A stretch of DNA of 64,000 bases from Celeribacter indicus (GTDB taxonomy: Bacteria; Pseudomonadota; Alphaproteobacteria; Rhodobacterales; Rhodobacteraceae), in NCBI RefSeq assembly GCF_000819565.1, contig NZ_CP004393.1, forward strand, positions 2,170,001 to 2,234,000. The letters run 5' to 3'. The translations under genes were made by a program, and so were the position numbers. The notes under the pieces were generated by a model. That model was not told the DNA's origin. It did not search any database and saw only the letters and a list, made by a program, of their open reading frames with translations. Below, piece by piece: positions 8,581-17,713 of the stretch (position 1 is the first letter of the stretch; each line of letters opens with the position of its first letter).

Positions 8581-8590
8581 CTGTATACCA
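8581..8590. promoter_or_regulatory. GntR-type operator, CTGTATACCA
   Basis: GTATAC core with TGTATACC at 8582-8589, one base from the perfect palindrome at 3695. It lies on the regulator-gene side of the divergent region, where it could mediate autorepression. Confidence 0.5.
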
Positions 8591-8739
8591 GAGCGCGGCG
8601 AGATTTGCCAAGCGTCCAGCCGGGCCCGCGCGCACGGGGGTGGCCTTGCAGGAGATTCGCCGGGAACTTCCCGGTGTCCGCCGCGCCTGTGCCCCGGTGC
8701 CGGCTGCGGACCGCGCGACAGAGGGGGCGATTTCATATT

Positions 8740-8749
8740 CTGTATACTA
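8740..8749. promoter_or_regulatory. GntR-type operator, CTGTATACTA
   Basis: TGTATACT at 8741-8748 in an AT-rich patch. It is about 95 bases upstream of the site at 8836, so both could be occupied to control the glcG-like/reductase operon. Confidence 0.5.
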
Positions 8750-8834
8750 AAATTTATGCAAAAGACAGGGAATACGATATTTCTCCGCGGAATTCGCCGA
8801 TATTTCCGAGCTGCACCTTTTGTTTGCGGAATAA

Positions 8835-8844
8835 CGGTATACAA
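8835..8844. promoter_or_regulatory. GntR-type operator, CGGTATACAA
   Basis: GGTATACA at 8836-8843, 40 bases before the TTG start of the GlcG-like gene, the right place to block transcription start or clearance. Confidence 0.5.
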
Positions 8845-8882
8845 AAAGGAAAGAGAAACCGCACAAGCTGAAAGACGGACCA

Positions 8883-9362
8883 TTGAGAACAGTTCTTCGA
8901 CTGCAAACCGGAGAGGCGCGCGCGATGATCGCCGCCGCCGTGGAAAAATCCAGGGAAATCGGTGTCCTGGAGACCATATGTATCGCGGATGACGGGGGAT
9001 TCCCGATCCTGATCGAGCGGATGGACGGGGCGCGGGTCACCGGGCCGCAGATCTCCTGGAACAAGGCCTTCACCGCCGCGACCCACAAGCGGTCCACCCA
9101 TCTTTTCAACAAGGCGCCGGACGGGCCGGCGCTGCCCGGCAACGAGGCATTTGGTATTCAATTGTCCTTCGAGGGGAAATTCGCCGTCTTCGTCGGCGGC
9201 TTCCCGATCGTCGTGGACGGCGAGGTGGTCGGCGGGGTCGGCCTGTCGGGCGGCAATGGCGAACAGGACACGGCCGCGGGTGTCGCGGCCCTTCAGGCGC
9301 TGGCCGATCTGCTCGGACCGCAGGGTCACGAGGTGATCGTCGCGGCGGACATCAAGAAGTGA
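8883..9362 (+). CDS. GlcG/HbpS-like protein
   Basis: Single-domain GlcG/HbpS-family protein of 159 residues. The family fold shows in the N-terminal helix (ARAMIAAAVEKSREIG), the strand DGGFPILIERMDGA and the glycine-rich end VGGVGLSGGNGEQD. Members bind haem or small ligands, or assist redox enzymes encoded next to them. The TTG at 8883 gives the usual N-terminus (MRTVLRLQTGEA) and follows a GAAAG site; the ATG at 8924 would delete the first strand. It forms an operon with the reductase seven bases downstream. Confidence 0.85.
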   Translation: MRTVLRLQTGEARAMIAAAVEKSREIGVLETICIADDGGFPILIERMDGARVTGPQISWNKAFTAATHKRSTHLFNKAPDGPALPGNEAFGIQLSFEGKFAVFVGGFPIVVDGEVVGGVGLSGGNGEQDTAAGVAALQALADLLGPQGHEVIVAADIKK

Positions 9363-9369
9363 GGCAGCC

Positions 9370-10428
9370 ATGACGATCATCCGTGCCCTTCACAAGCTGG
9401 ACGGGGCGACGTCCCGCGGCGCGCCGGTCCCGGCCGCGCAGGTCACCCTGGCCGAGACCGGGGAAAGCTTTGCCGTCGAGCCCCACGAGACCCTGCTCGC
9501 CGCGGCGCTGAACGCCGGGGTGGACCTCGCCCATGACTGCAAGAGCGGCTATTGCGGAAGCTGCCGGATCCGGGTGCTCGAGGGCGAGATCGCCTATGAC
9601 GAGGAGCCCGCGGGCCTGAGCGGGGAGGAGCGCGGCTGCGGCTTTGCGCTCGCCTGCCAGGCGCGGGTCCGGATGGCGCTCCGCATCGAGGCGGAGCGCA
9701 TGCCGGCGGACCGGCCGGAGCCCGCCGGGATCGCCGCGCGGGTCGTGGCGGCGGAGCGGGTCTGCGGCGACATCACCCGCCTCCGCCTCGCACCGGAGGG
9801 GGGAATGCCCGCCTTCCTGCCGGGTCAGTATCTCGACCTGGTGACGGAAACCGGCGCGACGCGCTCCTTTTCCATCGCCTCGGCCCCCGCCCAGGGGGAG
9901 ATCGAGCTGCATATCCGCAGGATCCCCGGCGGAATGGTCACTTCGGGCCTGCTGCCGGAGGTGAGGCCGGGGGATCCGGTCCGGCTTCACGGCCCGCACG
10001 GGCTGTTCCGCCTGCATCCCGGCGATTTCCGCCCGCTGCTCTTCGTCGCCACCGGGACCGGCATCGCGCCGATCCGGGCGATGCTCGCGGCGCTGCGGGA
10101 CGATCCCGACTGCCCGCCCGTCGCGCTCTACTGGGGCATGCGGGAGGAAAGCGAGCTCTACCTCGCCGCGGAGATCGCCGAGATCGGCGCCGCGCTCGAG
10201 GCGTTTTCCTTCGTCCCGGTGCTGTCGCGGGCGGACGCGGGATGGACCGGCCGGAGGGGCCATGTGCAGGAGGCCGTGCTGGCGGATCTGTCCGACCTGC
10301 CGGACCACGCCATCTATCTCTGCGGCTCGCCGGCCATGATCGCGGAGGCGCGGACCCGCTTCCTCGAGGCCGGGGCGAGCGCCAATCACATCTACGCCGA
10401 TTGCTTCCATTTCGCCCATAACCTCTGA
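9370..10428 (+). CDS. ferredoxin-FAD-NAD(P) oxidoreductase (class IB-type reductase)
   Basis: Three-domain reductase of 352 residues in the order ferredoxin, FAD, NAD. The [2Fe-2S] ligands are C57, C62, C65 and C96; RSFS (165-168) binds FAD; GTGIAP (229-234) and the late CGSP segment belong to the NAD domain. The order is that of BenC-like reductases, which pass electrons from NADH to an oxygenase. No oxygenase is adjacent except the HDO at 3.8 kb, so this is the likely electron source for that enzyme via the small ferredoxins. It is the last gene of its operon. Confidence 0.93.
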   Translation: MTIIRALHKLDGATSRGAPVPAAQVTLAETGESFAVEPHETLLAAALNAGVDLAHDCKSGYCGSCRIRVLEGEIAYDEEPAGLSGEERGCGFALACQARVRMALRIEAERMPADRPEPAGIAARVVAAERVCGDITRLRLAPEGGMPAFLPGQYLDLVTETGATRSFSIASAPAQGEIELHIRRIPGGMVTSGLLPEVRPGDPVRLHGPHGLFRLHPGDFRPLLFVATGTGIAPIRAMLAALRDDPDCPPVALYWGMREESELYLAAEIAEIGAALEAFSFVPVLSRADAGWTGRRGHVQEAVLADLSDLPDHAIYLCGSPAMIAEARTRFLEAGASANHIYADCFHFAHNL

Positions 10429-10477
10429 CCCCGCCGCCGCCTGCGCGCGCCGGTTCGCAACCAGAAGGAGGCCGGGC

Positions 10478-11530
10478 ATGTTCCTGTCCCTGTTCGGATA
10501 TTTCCGCTGGAGTTTTCTCGTCACCCTCGCCGGTGTCGCGCTCTGCGCCTGGCTCGGCTGGGCCACGACCGGGCAGGTGCGCGGCACGGTCGCCTTTGCC
10601 GCGATCGGACTGATCCTGTCGGCGCTGGAGATCTCCCTCAGCTTCGACAACGCCATCGTGAACGCCAACAAGCTGCGGGCGATGGACGAGAAATGGCGCC
10701 GCCGCTTCCTCACCTGGGGCATCCTGATCGCGGTCTTCGGCATGCGGATCGTCTTCCCCCTCGCGGTGGTCTCCGTCGCCGCGCGGATCGGGCCGCTGGA
10801 GGCGGTGCGCCTCGCCGCGACCGAGCCCGCGCGCTACGCGCACCTGATCGCGGAGGCGCATCTGCCGATCTCCGCCTTCGGCGGCACCTTCCTGATGATG
10901 GTCGCGCTGAACTACTTCATCGACCCGGAGAAGGAGGTCGACTGGCTGCGCCCGCTGGAGGACCTGCTGCGGCGCTGGGCCTCGGTGCGGGGCCTCGCCA
11001 CCGGGCTCGTCCTCGGCGTCGTCCTGGTCTTTTCCGGCCTGCTCGACACCGGCGCGCGGGCGACCTTCCTCTTCGCCGCCGTCGCGGGGCTCGTGACCCA
11101 TATCGCCGTGGAAACGCTCGGACATCTGCTCGACAGCGGCCCGTCGCTCGCCGCGGGCGGGTTCGGCGCCTTCCTCTATCTCGAGGTGCTGGACGCCTCC
11201 TTCAGCTTCGACGGGGTGATCGGCGCCTTCGCGCTGACGCAGAACCTGTTCCTGATCGTGATCGGCCTCGGCATCGGCGCCATGTACGTGCGGTCGATGA
11301 CGGTGATGCTCGTGGAACGGCGCACGCTGGCGCAGTTCCGCTATCTCGAGCACGGGGCCTTCTATTCCATCCTCGTTCTCTCCTGCGTGATGTTCGCCCA
11401 GGGCCTCGTGCATGTTCCCGAACTCGCCACCGGCCTGATCGGCGTGACCTTCATCGCGCTCTCGCTGGTCTCCTCGCTGCGCTACAACAGGCGGCGCAGC
11501 CGGACTTCGGGCGCGGCCCGGACCGCCTGA
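10478..11530 (+). CDS. DUF475 / TerC-like integral membrane protein
   Basis: Membrane protein of 350 residues with about nine hydrophobic helices. The acidic intramembrane motif ALEISLSFDNAIVNANKL near residue 50 and its second-half echo EVLDASFSFDGVIGAF mark the TerC superfamily, DUF475 branch, where the acidic residues probably bind divalent metal ions. Function is not established; export of Mn or calcium is shown for some TerC relatives. A strong AGAAGGAGG site precedes the ATG. It lies 49 bases after the reductase gene and could be read through from it, but belongs to no visible pathway there. Confidence 0.88.
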   Translation: MFLSLFGYFRWSFLVTLAGVALCAWLGWATTGQVRGTVAFAAIGLILSALEISLSFDNAIVNANKLRAMDEKWRRRFLTWGILIAVFGMRIVFPLAVVSVAARIGPLEAVRLAATEPARYAHLIAEAHLPISAFGGTFLMMVALNYFIDPEKEVDWLRPLEDLLRRWASVRGLATGLVLGVVLVFSGLLDTGARATFLFAAVAGLVTHIAVETLGHLLDSGPSLAAGGFGAFLYLEVLDASFSFDGVIGAFALTQNLFLIVIGLGIGAMYVRSMTVMLVERRTLAQFRYLEHGAFYSILVLSCVMFAQGLVHVPELATGLIGVTFIALSLVSSLRYNRRRSRTSGAARTA

Positions 11531-11562
11531 CTGCGGGCGAGGGGGGAGGGGCGCGCGGGGAC

Positions 11563-11577
11563 TTAAACGAATCTTCA
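11563..11577. promoter_or_regulatory. weak CtrA-like half site upstream of mcp
   Basis: TTAA-N7-TTCA, one base from the CtrA consensus TTAA-N7-TTAA, about 120 bases before the chemoreceptor start. On its own it would not be convincing; it is listed because the opposite che operon and cckA carry better matches. Confidence 0.25.
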
Positions 11578-11694
11578 TTCCTTGGGGGGCATTAATGGAT
11601 GCGAGCGGGCCGCGATGGGCCTGCCGCAACCCGTCAATCGCCCGTGACCGATGCCGGACAATCACCCGTGCCGGACATCGCCAGGAGGAGTGAA

Positions 11695-14600
11695 ATGAAC
11701 TTTTTCCGCAGGATCAGGCTGGCGCGAAAACTGCCGGCCATCATGATCGGCCTGACCGCCGCGTCGATTCTCGTCGCGAATCTCATGTCCTATCGAAGCG
11801 CATCCGGTCTCCTCCTCGCGGAGGCGGAGCAGGCGCTCGCGACCGTCGCGGAGGCGCGCAAGCTCGAGCTCGGGGCCTGGCTCGACGGCGTCGACGTCGA
11901 TCTGCGCAGCCAGGCGCACAACCCGACCATGCTGTCGGCGCTGCGCGGCTTCGGCGAGGCCTGGAAGGGGATCGGGGAGTCGCCATCCGCCTATCTGAGG
12001 ACATGGTATATCGACGACAACCCCAACCCGGCGGACCGCCGTCACGATCTCGAATATGCCGCGGACGGCTCGGCCTACAGCCAGGTGCACAAGCTCTATC
12101 ACGGCTATTTCCGCGAACTCGTCGACGAAAAGGGCTATGACGACGTCTTCGTCTTCTCCCCCGCCGGGGACCTGCTCTACTCCGTGTTCAAGCGCGAGGA
12201 TTTCGCGACGAATTTCGTCGAGGGCACCCATGCCGACACCGGTCTCGGCCGGGCGTTCCGCCGCGCCCTCGCGGCGACGGGAACGGGCGTCGTCTTCGAG
12301 GATTTCACCCGCTACGGCCCCTTCTCGGACGCGCCGGCGGCCTTCCTTGCCGCGCCGGTCACCGATCGCGGCGGCGTGGTGCAGGGCGTGATCGCCTTCC
12401 AGATGCCGGCCAGCCGGATCGACGCGATCACCACCCGCCCGACCGGCCTCGGGCGCACCGGCGACGCCTATCTTCTGGGGGAGGATTTCCTGCTGCGCTC
12501 CCGCCGCATCCACGGCAGCGCCGAGGAGACGCTGCGGCTCGACCACGACACGCCCGCCGCACGGGCGGCGATTTCCGGCCGCTCCGGCGTCCTGCGCGAA
12601 ACGGGGGAGGCGGAGGGCACGCGGGACGACCGCCTCTCCGCCTATTTCCCGGTCGACTACCAGGACGTGCGCTGGGGCCTGATCGCGGACCAGTCGATCG
12701 GGGAGATCCTCGAACCCGCGACCCGGCTCTCGCGAACGATGATCTGGCAGGGCGTGCTGATGACCGCGATCGCGGCCATGCTTGGCCTTGCCATCGCGCG
12801 CACCGTTTCCGGGCCGCTGAGCCGGGTGGAGCGCGCGATGCGCGCGGTCGCGGAAGGAGACTATGCGATCGACGTGCCCGGAACGGAGCGCGGCGACGAG
12901 ATCGGGGCGATCGCCACCGCGCTCGACGATTTCCGCCGCACCCTCGGGGAGGCGGAGGCCACCTCCCGCGATGGCCTCTTCAAGAGCGCGGCCTTCGAAG
13001 GATCCTCTGCCGCACTGATGATGATCGACCGGAATTTCGTCGTCTCCTATGCGAATGTCGCGATGCACGCCCTCTTCGAACGGCACCGCCAGGTGTTCAC
13101 GCGGATGTATGCGGCGTTCGACCCGGACCGGATCGTCGGCGAGAATATCGACATCTTCCACGCCACGCCCGGCCGCATCCGCAGCATGCTCGCGGATCCC
13201 GCGGGCATGCCGTTCCAGACGGACATGCGCCTGGGCGACGTCCATTTCGCCCTTTCCGTCAACGCGATCCTCGACGCGGAGGGCGAGCAGATCGGCTGCG
13301 TCATGGAATGGCAGGACGTGACCGATATCCGGACCAACGAGGCGGTGATCACGGCGCTGGACGAAAACCAGGCCAAGGTCGAGTTCGACGTGGACGGCCA
13401 TGTCGTCAAGGCGAACGAGAATTTCGCGCGGCTGCGGGGCGTCCGGCCGGCGGATCTCGTCGGCCGGCACCACGAGGAGATCTTCACCTTCGATCCGAAA
13501 CTCGTGGCGGAGGGCGGGCCCGTCTGGGACCGGCTCCGGACCGGATCGAGCGTCACCGGCCGGTTCGGCGTGCAGGACGGCAGCGGCACGGTCTCGACCG
13601 TCGAGGGGACGTTCAGCCCGGTGAAGGATGCCGCGGGACGGCCGTTCCGGATCATCCTGCTCGGCACGGACATCACCCGCAGCGAAGCCGCGCTCGTCGC
13701 AGCCGAACAGCAGCGCGCGCGCATGAAGGCGGAGCAGGACCAGGTCGTCGAGGGCCTCCGCGTGGGGCTCAGGACCCTCGCGGCGGGCGATCTGACGACA
13801 CGGATCACCAATACCTTCGCCCCGGAATACGAGACGCTGCGCAAGGATTTCAACCAGGCGATCGAGACCCTCCTCCTCGCGATGCGCAGGGTGGTGGAAA
13901 ACGCCGACATGATCCGCGGCGAAGCCTCGGAGATCTCGAACGCCGCAGACGACCTGTCGCGGCGCACCGAAAAGCAGGCCGCGACGCTCGAGGAGACCGC
14001 CACCGCGCTCGACGAGCTGACCTCGTCCGTCCGCTCGGCGGCGGAAGGGGCGGATCAGGCCAGCCGGATGGTCGAAACCGCGCGGGCCGATGCCGAAGCC
14101 TCCGGCCAGGTCGTGCAGGAGGCCGTGGCGGCGATGAGCGAGATCGAGAGCGCCTCGCACCAGATCTCGAAGATCACCTCGGTGATCGACGACATCGCCT
14201 TCCAGACGAACCTGCTCGCGCTCAATGCCGGTGTCGAGGCGGCGCGCGCCGGTGAGGCGGGGCGGGGCTTCGCCGTCGTGGCCTCCGAAGTGCGCGCGCT
14301 GGCGCAGCGCTCCTCGGAGGCCGCGCGGGAAATCAACGAGCTGATCTCGAAGTCCGGCGCGCTGGTGACCCGCGGGGTCGGGCTCGTGGGCGAGACCGGC
14401 GAGGCGCTGCGCGGGATCGTCTCCTCGGTGAGCGACATTTCCCGCAACGTCTCGGAGATCGCCCTCTCCGCGCGGGAGCAGTCGGTGGGCCTGGCGGAGA
14501 TCAACGCCGCCGTCAACCAGCTCGACCAGGTCACGCAGCAGAATGCCGCCATGTTCGAACAGACGACCGCGGCCAGCCACGCGCTGACCCGCGAGGCGGA

Positions 14601-14802
14601 GACACTGACGGGAACCACATCGCGGTTTTCGATCGGGCTGGCCGCGGCACCGCGCCCCGTCGCGGCGCCCCCGGCCGTCGAGCCGCGCGCCGCGCCGGCC
14701 AGGCCGAAGCCCGCCCGTATCGCCGCCCCCGTCAGGCGGGCCGTCAACGCCGCCCCGGTCGCCGCCGAGACCTTGGCGGAAGACGATTGGGAAGACTTTT
14801 GA
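11695..14802 (+). CDS. methyl-accepting chemotaxis protein with two PAS domains and a CheR/CheB docking tail
   Basis: Transmembrane chemoreceptor of 1035 residues. Order seen: TM1 (about 13-31), a large periplasmic sensor region (to about 340), TM2 (about 346-366), HAMP (367-420), PAS (about 425-545), PAS (about 548-665), a second HAMP-like unit (about 681-735) and the signalling domain (745-985) with its hairpin tip around [16 protein letters not shown]. The protein ends AEDDWEDF; the last five residues fit the xWxxF pentapeptide (NWETF in E. coli Tsr) that tethers CheR and CheB. The start is the ATG after CAGGAGGAGTGAA; upstream in-frame codons lack a ribosome-binding site. The cheB gene follows directly. 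Confidence 0.95.
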   Translation: MNFFRRIRLARKLPAIMIGLTAASILVANLMSYRSASGLLLAEAEQALATVAEARKLELGAWLDGVDVDLRSQAHNPTMLSALRGFGEAWKGIGESPSAYLRTWYIDDNPNPADRRHDLEYAADGSAYSQVHKLYHGYFRELVDEKGYDDVFVFSPAGDLLYSVFKREDFATNFVEGTHADTGLGRAFRRALAATGTGVVFEDFTRYGPFSDAPAAFLAAPVTDRGGVVQGVIAFQMPASRIDAITTRPTGLGRTGDAYLLGEDFLLRSRRIHGSAEETLRLDHDTPAARAAISGRSGVLRETGEAEGTRDDRLSAYFPVDYQDVRWGLIADQSIGEILEPATRLSRTMIWQGVLMTAIAAMLGLAIARTVSGPLSRVERAMRAVAEGDYAIDVPGTERGDEIGAIATALDDFRRTLGEAEATSRDGLFKSAAFEGSSAALMMIDRNFVVSYANVAMHALFERHRQVFTRMYAAFDPDRIVGENIDIFHATPGRIRSMLADPAGMPFQTDMRLGDVHFALSVNAILDAEGEQIGCVMEWQDVTDIRTNEAVITALDENQAKVEFDVDGHVVKANENFARLRGVRPADLVGRHHEEIFTFDPKLVAEGGPVWDRLRTGSSVTGRFGVQDGSGTVSTVEGTFSPVKDAAGRPFRIILLGTDITRSEAALVAAEQQRARMKAEQDQVVEGLRVGLRTLAAGDLTTRITNTFAPEYETLRKDFNQAIETLLLAMRRVVENADMIRGEASEISNAADDLSRRTEKQAATLEETATALDELTSSVRSAAEGADQASRMVETARADAEASGQVVQEAVAAMSEIESASHQISKITSVIDDIAFQTNLLALNAGVEAARAGEAGRGFAVVASEVRALAQRSSEAAREINELISKSGALVTRGVGLVGETGEALRGIVSSVSDISRNVSEIALSAREQSVGLAEINAAVNQLDQVTQQNAAMFEQTTAASHALTREAETLTGTTSRFSIGLAAAPRPVAAPPAVEPRAAPARPKPARIAAPVRRAVNAAPVAAETLAEDDWEDF

Positions 14803-14846
14803 GCGTCCCGGCTCCGGGCCGCGACACAGGAAAGGGGACTGCCGGA

Positions 14847-15881
14847 GTGCCACCGATACGGGTTGTGATCGTAGACGACAGCGCAACGATGCGGCGCCTG
14901 ATCCGCGCCATTCTGGAAACGGAGCCACGCCTGTCCGTCGTGGCCGAAGCCGGTACCGCGCGCGAGGCGCGGGACGCGGTCAACCGGTACCGTCCGGACG
15001 TGATGACGCTCGACGTCGAGATGCCGAACATGAGCGGCCTCGAATTCCTTCAGCGGCTCATGCGGCACCGTCCGATGCCGGTCGTGATGGTGTCCACGCT
15101 GACGCAGCGCGGCAGCGACATCGCGATCGAGGCCATGGCGCTCGGCGCGGTCGATTGCGTGGAGAAGCCCAGGGCGGGAGGCGGCGCGGACGAATTCGCG
15201 AAGCTTGCACAGACGATCGTTCTCGCGGCCGGGGCGCGCGTCGGCGCCCGCCGCCCGGTGCGGCCGGAGACGGTCCCGCGAGACGACCGGCAGTTTCGCA
15301 GGATCTGCCTGATCGGAGGATCGACAGGGGCCGTGGACGCGATCGAGAGAACGCTGCGGGCCTTTCCCGCCAATTGTCCCCCGACGCTGATCACCCAGCA
15401 CATGCCGGAGCCCTTTCTCGTGAGCTTCGCGGCGCGTCTCGACCCGCTGGTCCGCCCTCGGGTGCGGATTGCCGGCGACGGCGATCTCCTCCGGGCCGGG
15501 GAGGTGCTGATCGCGCCCGGCGGTCCGTTTCATCTCAACGTCGATACCGGAGGCCCGCTGCGCACGAGGCTGCTGGCGGCACCGCCGGTCTCGGGCCATC
15601 GTCCGTCGGTCGATGCGATGTTTCTGTCGGCCGGAGCCATAGCGCCGAAGGTCGTTGCCGGCATTCTCACGGGCATGGGACGTGACGGTGCCGAGGGAAT
15701 GCGCCTGCTGCGGCAGGCCGGCGCGCGCACGGTCGGGCAGAGCAAGGAGAGCTGTGTGGTCTTCGGGATGCCCCGCGTCGCCGGGGAGCTCGGCGGTGTC
15801 GAGCGATGGGCGGATATCGAGGAGTTCGGCGAGGCGATGCTCGACCTCGCCACGACACCGGCGCGGGCGAAGACCCGATGA
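14847..15881 (+). CDS. cheB: chemotaxis response regulator protein-glutamate methylesterase CheB
   Basis: Receiver domain (1-120; phospho-acceptor D56 in LDVEMP) followed by the methylesterase/deamidase domain with the triad S159 (IGGSTGA), H185 (TQHMPEP) and D280 (GMGRDGAEGM). It removes methyl groups from receptor glutamates when phosphorylated by CheA. I chose the GTG at 14847 because AGGAAAGGGG stands 9-10 bases ahead and it gives the normal start PPIRVVIVDD; the TTG at 14787 overlaps the receptor gene. The stop overlaps cheD as ATGA. Confidence 0.96.
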   Translation: MPPIRVVIVDDSATMRRLIRAILETEPRLSVVAEAGTAREARDAVNRYRPDVMTLDVEMPNMSGLEFLQRLMRHRPMPVVMVSTLTQRGSDIAIEAMALGAVDCVEKPRAGGGADEFAKLAQTIVLAAGARVGARRPVRPETVPRDDRQFRRICLIGGSTGAVDAIERTLRAFPANCPPTLITQHMPEPFLVSFAARLDPLVRPRVRIAGDGDLLRAGEVLIAPGGPFHLNVDTGGPLRTRLLAAPPVSGHRPSVDAMFLSAGAIAPKVVAGILTGMGRDGAEGMRLLRQAGARTVGQSKESCVVFGMPRVAGELGGVERWADIEEFGEAMLDLATTPARAKTR

Positions 15882-16411
15882 CGACGATCGCGGAAAAATG
15901 CGCCGCGCATGGCCGAACCTATATCGCCCAGGGCGAATATGCCATCTCGGGCCAGGAGGACGCGGTGATTTCGACGCTTCTCGGATCCTGCGTCGCCACC
16001 TGCCTCTGGGATCCCGTCGCCAGGATCGGAGGCATGAATCATTTTCTGCTGCCCGAGGGGCCTCCCTCCGGCACGGTCGTGAGTTCCTTCGGCGCCAATG
16101 CCATGGAACTGCTGATCAACGCATTGGCGCGCTCCGGTGCTGCGCGAGGACGGCTGCGCGCGAAAGTGTTCGGCGGCGCGGAAATGTACAAGGGCCTGAC
16201 CTCCGCCGGGAGCCGGAACGGCCTGTTTGTGCTGTCCTACCTCTTCCGGGAGGGGATCCCCTGCGATGGCCAGAGCCTCGGCGGATATCACGCCCGGCGT
16301 GTCGAATTCGTCCCGGCGGAAGGACGTGCCCGGCAGAAGTTCGTGTCCGACGCAAGGGTCGTCGAAACCCTGCCCGTGCCCGCAAAGACGCCGGATGTGG
16401 AGTTTTTCTGA
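15878..16411 (+). CDS. cheD: chemoreceptor glutamine deamidase CheD
   Basis: Protein of 177 residues. The catalytic Cys/His pair of the CheD family is in place: C38 in LLGSCVATCLWDP and H55 in GGMNHFLLPEG. CheD deamidates receptor glutamines so that they can be methylated. It is coupled to cheB through an ATGA overlap, and the + strand che genes end here; a decayed insertion sequence follows within about 60 bases. No CheC, the usual CheD partner, is present in the window. Confidence 0.95.
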   Translation: MTTIAEKCAAHGRTYIAQGEYAISGQEDAVISTLLGSCVATCLWDPVARIGGMNHFLLPEGPPSGTVVSSFGANAMELLINALARSGAARGRLRAKVFGGAEMYKGLTSAGSRNGLFVLSYLFREGIPCDGQSLGGYHARRVEFVPAEGRARQKFVSDARVVETLPVPAKTPDVEFF

Positions 16412-16469
16412 CAGTGTTCGAGCCCACGGCCTGATGGTGCGATCCATTCGCGGGATTGGCAGGAAGCCC

Positions 16470-17210
16470 TGGGGGACGGTTCGTCACCGGAGCACCACGG
16501 GCACACACGCGATCCGAGCAGCCATACCGAGATCGCAGGCTTCGACCGCGGCGCTGAGCCGGGAGCGGGCGGATCACCCCGAAAATGGTCGCAAAGTGGC
16601 GCAAGTGCGAGGCGGCCGAGCATCGCCAGACGGACCCGTAGGGGCTACATGCCCCCGGTTTGAGCGAAAGCGAGGAGGCGATTCTCATCTCTTTTCGGCG
16701 GCACATGCTGCTGCCGCTCGACTATGCCCTTCAGCCGGCACTCCCATACCGGACCCGATCAGCGCGGCATCGTGGCTTCAGCGCCATGGCATCTCGCGGT
16801 GACCAGATGTCGACGGGACATTCCCCAGGCGTCAGCGCTTCAAGCGATATTCCATCGGTGTCTTTCCCATGGATATCGCCAAAGTGCAGACAACCGACGG
16901 AAAGCTCTACCTCCTTGTCACCATCGACCGAAAGCACGTTCGCGGTCACCCAACTCGTTGACAAGGCCGACAGACGCACCGCCTGGGAGTGTCTGGAGCA
17001 TTTGCTCGAAGCCGTTCCCTACCATATCCACACGATCCTGACCGACAAGGGCATCCGGTTTGGCGAGCAGCCCAGAAACCGCAACACCCCCTGTTCACGC
17101 CAAATGCGTTTCGACATGATCTGCGAAGCCAACGGGATCGGGCACCTCATCAAACCCGATCATCCCCGGACCAACGGCCAACGCAAGCCTGCGGCCTTTT
17201 CGCCTATGCT
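16470..17210 (+). pseudogene. IS481-type transposase remnant
   Basis: Degenerate transposase read in at least three frames. In order: an N-terminal part resembling GTVRHRSTTGTHAIRAAI from about 16472, then SEEAILISFRRHMLLPLDYAL (frame shift near 16650), then MDIAKVQTTDGKLYLLVTID from 16870, then AVTQLVDKADRRTAWECLEH after another shift near 16931, then IHTILTDKGIRFGEQPRNRN and KPDHPRTNGQ. These follow the IS481/rve integrase order but the last part of the catalytic domain after TNGQ is missing, as is a plausible start codon. It cannot be active. It interrupts the chemotaxis locus after cheD. Confidence 0.85.
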
Positions 17211-17214
17211 GTGA

Positions 17215-17713
17215 CATGTCTTGGCTGCCAGCGATAAAATCTGGCGCCGGGGGCGGATTGCCGGTCCGGCCGGGTCTCTTCCGGTTGACCTTTTTTGCAG
17301 TTGGCAAAGTCCTGAGCGCGCCCATGGCCTCTCCTTTCCCGCAGTGCCAAGGTCGCTTCGGTCTCGACCACCATCCGTGCCGATGGCGGCGCTCCTGCGA
17401 AAGCGTTTCGACGGCTCATGTTGTGTTCATTGGCCGGCCGGGTTGATGCCGCCAAAGCCGGTGGACGGTGTCAGTTCGGCGTCGGTCCGGGAGCGCGGAA
17501 ATGTGCCAGTCAATCCGTCAGCGGCGATCGTCATCCGGGAAAGAAGCCACGGATCCTTGCCTGGCGATCGTTCTCTCCGCATGCTGGCCTTTCGCCCCCA
17601 CGCCGGCGATGCAGCGCGAATGATCCGGGTAGAACCTGTTTCCTGTTGCGATCGGGGAAATCATGTCCCGCAGGTCGCAGAGGGCGATAGCGCCGGATGA
17701 TCCCCGCCCAGGC
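17215..17713. other. gene-free stretch after the insertion-sequence remnant
   Basis: About 500 bases between the transposase remnant and the small che-associated gene. Open frames exist on both strands but none resembles a known family, has a good start or a consistent reading frame. Probably decayed mobile-element or former che DNA; no clear terminal inverted repeats were found. Confidence 0.5.

Larger units (their letters stand above)
8510..8882. promoter_or_regulatory. divergent control region, gntR / glcG-like
   Basis: A 373-bp gene-free region between the divergent regulator gene and the GlcG-like gene. Three GTATAC-centred sites are seen (8582, 8741 and 8836). The part from about 8730 to 8870 is AT-rich and probably contains the promoter of the glcG-like/reductase operon; the first site lies about 75 bases upstream of the regulator start. 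No open frame with family resemblance was seen. Confidence 0.55.

Noticed and set aside
11662..14928. An approximately 1090-codon antisense frame over the chemoreceptor
   Set aside because: Shadow of the receptor gene in codon-position bias; no family resemblance.
17204..17455. Minus-strand frame of 83 codons next to the IS481 remnant
   Set aside because: No homology recognised, poor start, and it lies in decayed DNA.
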